Positions 5,699-8,315 of a stretch of 8,315 nucleotides of DNA are shown piece by piece. The DNA lies in contig JAWXBU010000170.1 of NCBI GenBank assembly GCA_034440255.1, positions 1 through 8,315 on the forward strand, given 5' to 3'. Numbering within the stretch: the first letter of the stretch is position 1; every line of letters begins with the position of its first letter. The translations under genes were made by a program, and so were the position numbers. This DNA is from JAEUIA01 sp034440255 (GTDB lineage: Bacteria; Planctomycetota; UBA1135; GCA-002686595). The notes beneath the pieces are model-generated. The model saw only the letters and a program-made list of their open reading frames with translations. It was not told the DNA's origin and searched no databases.

Positions 5699-6967
5699 GT
5701 GCGCATCCTGTTCTTGAACGATCTCCACGATCCGCGGATCGGCAGTTCGATTCGGCAGATGTACCAGGAAGGTGCTCGACTGCGTGAGCTGGGACACGCG
5801 ACGGCGCTGGTGAGCTGCGTACAAGATCCAGCGCTCGCGACGCCGACCGCGATCGAGGGCATGGACGTGTTCCGTCTGCACTCGGACTACAACGTGCGCT
5901 TTCGCGGTTGGCGTTCGCTCGACAATTCGGCCGTGAAAACGGCGTTCGCGGACGTGCTGAAACAGTGGCGGCCCGACGTCGTGCACGCGCACTTGATCCA
6001 CACACACTTGTCGTACGATACGCTGCGTGCAGCGCGCGAGTTCGGTGCCGGTGTCGTATTCACCGCGCACGATGTGATGACGTTTTGCTACCAGAAGCTG
6101 ACCTGCTTCCACGGCGGCGAAGCGCGCGGCGGCACGGAGCGCGACTACGAAGCGTATTGGCAGAAGTGCATTCCGTGCCAGCGACTGCGCTACAACCCCT
6201 GGCGGAATGCTTCGATTCGCGAACGACTCGCGCGCGACGTCCATCGCTTCACCGTCGTGTCGAACGAACTCGGCGAGGCCATCCGTCGCAACCGGATCCG
6301 CGTCGACCGCACGATCCACAACGCGATTCGCGAGCAGGCCGAGCTTCCGTCCGCCGACCTCGTGCGCGCGTTCCGCGTGCGCTTCGGTCTCGACGGCAAG
6401 CTGGTCCTCGCCATCGCTGGTCGTCTGCACGAGCAGAAGGGCGTCGTGCAGCTGTTCAAGCTGCTCCAGCGTCTGCGTCCGCGTTTTCCGACGTTGCGCT
6501 TGATCGTGATGGGCAAGACCGAAGTGTACGAGCAGCAGTTTCGCGCGGACGCCGTGCGACTCGGCGTCGCCGATCTCGTCGTCCCGGTCGGTTGGCTAGC
6601 CGGCGACGAATTGCAACAGGCCTACGCCGCGACCGACGTGTTCGTCACGCCCTCGATCTGCTTCGACACGTTCGGAATGGTCAATCTCGAAGCGATGGAA
6701 CACGCGAAACCGGTAGTCGCCACCGAATTCGGCGGCAGCCCTGAAGTCGTCGTCGACGGAGTCACGGGCTTCGTGCGCAATCCCTTCGACGTGGAAGCTT
6801 TTTCGGAGGCCGTCGCGCAGCTCTTGTCGGACCAGGCGCTCCGCGAACGTTTCGGCCAGGCGGGCCACACGCGGCTGCTGGAGCGTTTCACGATCCAGCG
6901 CCTCACGGACGAGTTCTTGGACGAATACGAGCGCGCGAAGGCAGCAGCGCGTTCGAAGCCTCTGTGA
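5699..6967 (+). CDS. GT4-family glycosyltransferase with a four-cysteine insert
   Basis: A 422-residue GT-B enzyme. The start is GTG 5699: an in-frame TGA at 5684-5686 rules out any farther start, and the protein begins MRILFLNDLHDPRIGSS like other GT4 enzymes. H124 in VFTAHDVM begins an insert carrying C130, C136, C157 and C160 (the last two as C-x2-C) before YNPWRNASIR. Some GT4 enzymes have a similar cysteine cluster after the THD motif; metal binding or a structural role is inference. The C-terminal domain (about 220-410) has R242 and K247 in AGRLHEQKG, and D323-TFGMVNL-E331 where most members have E-x7-E, so the first acidic residue is Asp. That change is conservative and probably tolerated. 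GAG-rich sequence at 5681-5687 may serve as a distant ribosome binding site. Cytoplasmic, donor and acceptor unknown; probably shares a glycan or glycolipid pathway with the first glycosyltransferase. Confidence 0.92.
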   Translation: MRILFLNDLHDPRIGSSIRQMYQEGARLRELGHATALVSCVQDPALATPTAIEGMDVFRLHSDYNVRFRGWRSLDNSAVKTAFADVLKQWRPDVVHAHLIHTHLSYDTLRAAREFGAGVVFTAHDVMTFCYQKLTCFHGGEARGGTERDYEAYWQKCIPCQRLRYNPWRNASIRERLARDVHRFTVVSNELGEAIRRNRIRVDRTIHNAIREQAELPSADLVRAFRVRFGLDGKLVLAIAGRLHEQKGVVQLFKLLQRLRPRFPTLRLIVMGKTEVYEQQFRADAVRLGVADLVVPVGWLAGDELQQAYAATDVFVTPSICFDTFGMVNLEAMEHAKPVVATEFGGSPEVVVDGVTGFVRNPFDVEAFSEAVAQLLSDQALRERFGQAGHTRLLERFTIQRLTDEFLDEYERAKAAARSKPL

Positions 6968-7170
6968 AGCAGGTGTGAACGGTCGATGAGTCTGTGCTCG
7001 AGACCGAAGTCCTGCTGGGCGGCAGCATTGCGGAAAGCTCACGCGCAGGGTAGGGTTGGTTAAAGCCCTGAATCCCAGGCAGGGTTCGATGTGACGGCGC
7101 ACAGGCCGGTTTCGCGCTCGCGATTGACGCACCTTGACGACACCCACGCTTTAGAGACTCGAAACTTCCG
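6968..7170 (+). promoter_or_regulatory. Upstream region of the radical SAM gene with a TTGACG direct repeat
   Basis: This 203-base gap separates two co-directional genes and argues against tight translational coupling. TTGACG occurs at 7124-7129 and again at 7134-7139, exactly 10 bases apart, close to the spacing of direct-repeat half-sites bound by OmpR-family regulators. Alternatively one of them is a -35 element, but TTTAGA at 7150-7155 lies 20 bases past the first and 10 past the second, neither ideal. A short CCCTG/CAGGG inverted repeat near 7066-7084 is too weak to call a terminator. No strong Shine-Dalgarno precedes ATG 7171. Confidence 0.3.
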
Positions 7171-8315
7171 ATGCGCAAAACACTCCTCACCTACGTGAAA
7201 CCTCACGTCCAGGAAGATCCCCTGGCGATGATCCTCGGCATTCCGTACTTGGGCGCGGCGCTCGAGAAAGAGCAGTTGCCGGTCGAGTTGTGCGACGAGC
7301 GCATCGTCAACGACCAGTACATGCGCGAGGCGATCGAGCGCAACGACATCATCGGGTTCGACGCGCTGACGCCGAACATCCGCCGCGCGATCGCGTGGGC
7401 GAAGTACGCGAAGTCGCGCGGCAAGACGACGATCATGGGCGGCCCGCACGCGTCGGTCGACCAGGGCATCTTCCTCGACTCGGGCCACTTCGACTTCGTG
7501 TTGAAAGGCGAAGCGGAAGAGACGCTGCCGCGTTTCGTGAAGGCCTTCGAGGGCAACGACTGGAAGGCGCTCGGCGAAGTGCCCGGTCTCGCGGCCGTAA
7601 AGGAGAAGTCGATCATCATCGACAATCCGGCACCGCCGCTGATCAAGAAGCTCGACGAGTTGCCGATGCCGGCGCGGCATCTGTTGCCGATGGAGCGCTA
7701 CTTTTCGCTCAACCCCGAGCGCTTGGCGTACGTGTTCACGACGCGCGGCTGTCCCTTCAAGTGCATTTTCTGCCAGAAGGAATTGACGGGTCGCGGCTTC
7801 CGCGTGCGTTCGACGGAGATGATCGTCGACGAGCTCGAGCACATCGTCAAGACGTACAACCCGGGCGTCATTCTGTTCGTCGACGAGATCCTCACGCTGC
7901 GTCGCAAGCGCATCCACGAGATGTGCGACGAGATCTTGCGCCGCGGTTTGAAGTTCGAGTGGATCGCCAACACGCGCGCCGACTGCGTCGACTATCCGTT
8001 GTTGAAGCACATGCACCGCGCCGGTTGCCGCCGCATCTATTACGGCTGGGAATCGGGCAGTCAGCGCATGCTCGACGTGCTCAAGAAGGACTTGACGCCC
8101 GAGGTCATCATCGAAGCGGCGCGCATGACGCGACGCGCGGGGATCTGGGCCAAGGTGTACCTGATCGTCGGTTCGCCGGGCGAGACGCTGGCGGACATCC
8201 AAGAGACCGAGAAAGTGTTGAAGCTCGCCGGTCCCGATCTCGTGCGCGTCAGCGTTTTCAATCCGCTGATCGGCACCGAGAGTTGGGACGGTTATCTCGC
8301 CAACATCGACCTGAC
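7171..8315 (+). CDS. B12-binding-type radical SAM enzyme (3' end outside window)
   Basis: 381 complete codons from ATG 7171 to the window edge with no stop. The N-terminal part (about 1-135) has the Rossmann-like B12-binding layout: MILGIPYLGAALEKE, the DIIGFDALTPNI strand and turn, GGPHAS at 90-95 and DFVLKGEAEETL. No D-x-H-x2-G cobalt-ligand motif is visible, as in several BchE-like groups. The radical SAM core starts with TTRG-C194-PFK-C198-IF-C201, the C-x3-C-x2-C set for the 4Fe-4S cluster, followed by VDEILTLRRKR, the GWESGS segment at 292-297 near the SAM site, and LIVGSPGET at 331-339. Such enzymes generate a 5'-deoxyadenosyl radical and often methylate, cyclise or rearrange lipids, tetrapyrroles or secondary metabolites. 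The substrate is unknown. Downstream of two glycosyltransferases, a role in a modified glycolipid or natural product is possible but inferred. Confidence 0.93.
   Translation, partial: MRKTLLTYVKPHVQEDPLAMILGIPYLGAALEKEQLPVELCDERIVNDQYMREAIERNDIIGFDALTPNIRRAIAWAKYAKSRGKTTIMGGPHASVDQGIFLDSGHFDFVLKGEAEETLPRFVKAFEGNDWKALGEVPGLAAVKEKSIIIDNPAPPLIKKLDELPMPARHLLPMERYFSLNPERLAYVFTTRGCPFKCIFCQKELTGRGFRVRSTEMIVDELEHIVKTYNPGVILFVDEILTLRRKRIHEMCDEILRRGLKFEWIANTRADCVDYPLLKHMHRAGCRRIYYGWESGSQRMLDVLKKDLTPEVIIEAARMTRRAGIWAKVYLIVGSPGETLADIQETEKVLKLAGPDLVRVSVFNPLIGTESWDGYLANIDL

Noticed and set aside
5587..5862. N-terminal extension of the DUF2203-like protein
   Set aside because: It would overlap the start of the second glycosyltransferase and reads as non-coding; ATG 5586 has a good ribosome binding site.
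5660..6430. 256-codon frame antisense to the second glycosyltransferase
   Set aside because: Shadow frame; it also runs into the divergent promoter region.
7066..7084. CCCTG/CAGGG hairpin as a terminator after the second glycosyltransferase
   Set aside because: Five-base stem, about 100 bases after the stop, with no U-tract.
7060..8202. 380-codon frame antisense to the radical SAM gene
   Set aside because: Shadow of the sense frame, which has the cysteine cluster and SAM motifs; no recognisable protein features.

Overview
The window is a GC-rich bacterial chromosomal segment with strong G/C preference at third codon positions, which gives long spurious open frames on the non-coding strands. 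A secreted MauG-type di-haem peroxidase, a DUF2203-like protein and paired GT4 glycosyltransferases would fit a Planctomycetota or other environmental Gram-negative lineage. That assignment is inference from gene content; no rRNA or other phylogenetic marker is present. I see no tRNA, rRNA, insertion sequence, CRISPR array or phage gene.

Layout from left to right. (1) 1-1270, minus strand: the N-terminal 423 codons of an exported di-haem cytochrome c peroxidase/MauG family protein, with its C-terminus off the left edge. (2) 1271-1522: a divergent intergenic region. (3) 1523-2200 and 2197-3759, plus strand: an OmpR/PhoB-type response regulator and its membrane histidine kinase, coupled through a GTGA overlap. 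(4) 3746-3928, minus strand: a short membrane-segment ORF of doubtful status that overlaps the kinase stop. (5) 4038-5210, plus: a GT4 glycosyltransferase. (6) 5236-5586, minus: a small DUF2203-like protein, convergent with the first glycosyltransferase and separated from it by a 21-bp tandem repeat that folds into two hairpins. (7) 5699-6967, plus: a second GT4 enzyme with a four-cysteine insert, divergent from the DUF2203-like gene. (8) 7171-8315, plus: a B12-binding-type radical SAM enzyme cut by the right edge.

The two-component pair is a self-contained regulatory operon. Its kinase has an unusual Arg/Pro/Asp/Met-rich sensor segment with three M-R-x-M motifs. The two glycosyltransferases and the radical SAM enzyme on the same strand suggest a surface polysaccharide, glycolipid or other glycosylated-product locus, but each has its own upstream gap, so a single operon is not shown. 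I found no convincing new multi-gene system. The best leads are the kinase sensor segment, the duplicated stop-codon hairpin between convergent genes, the TTGACG direct repeat before the radical SAM gene, and the small ORF behind the kinase.
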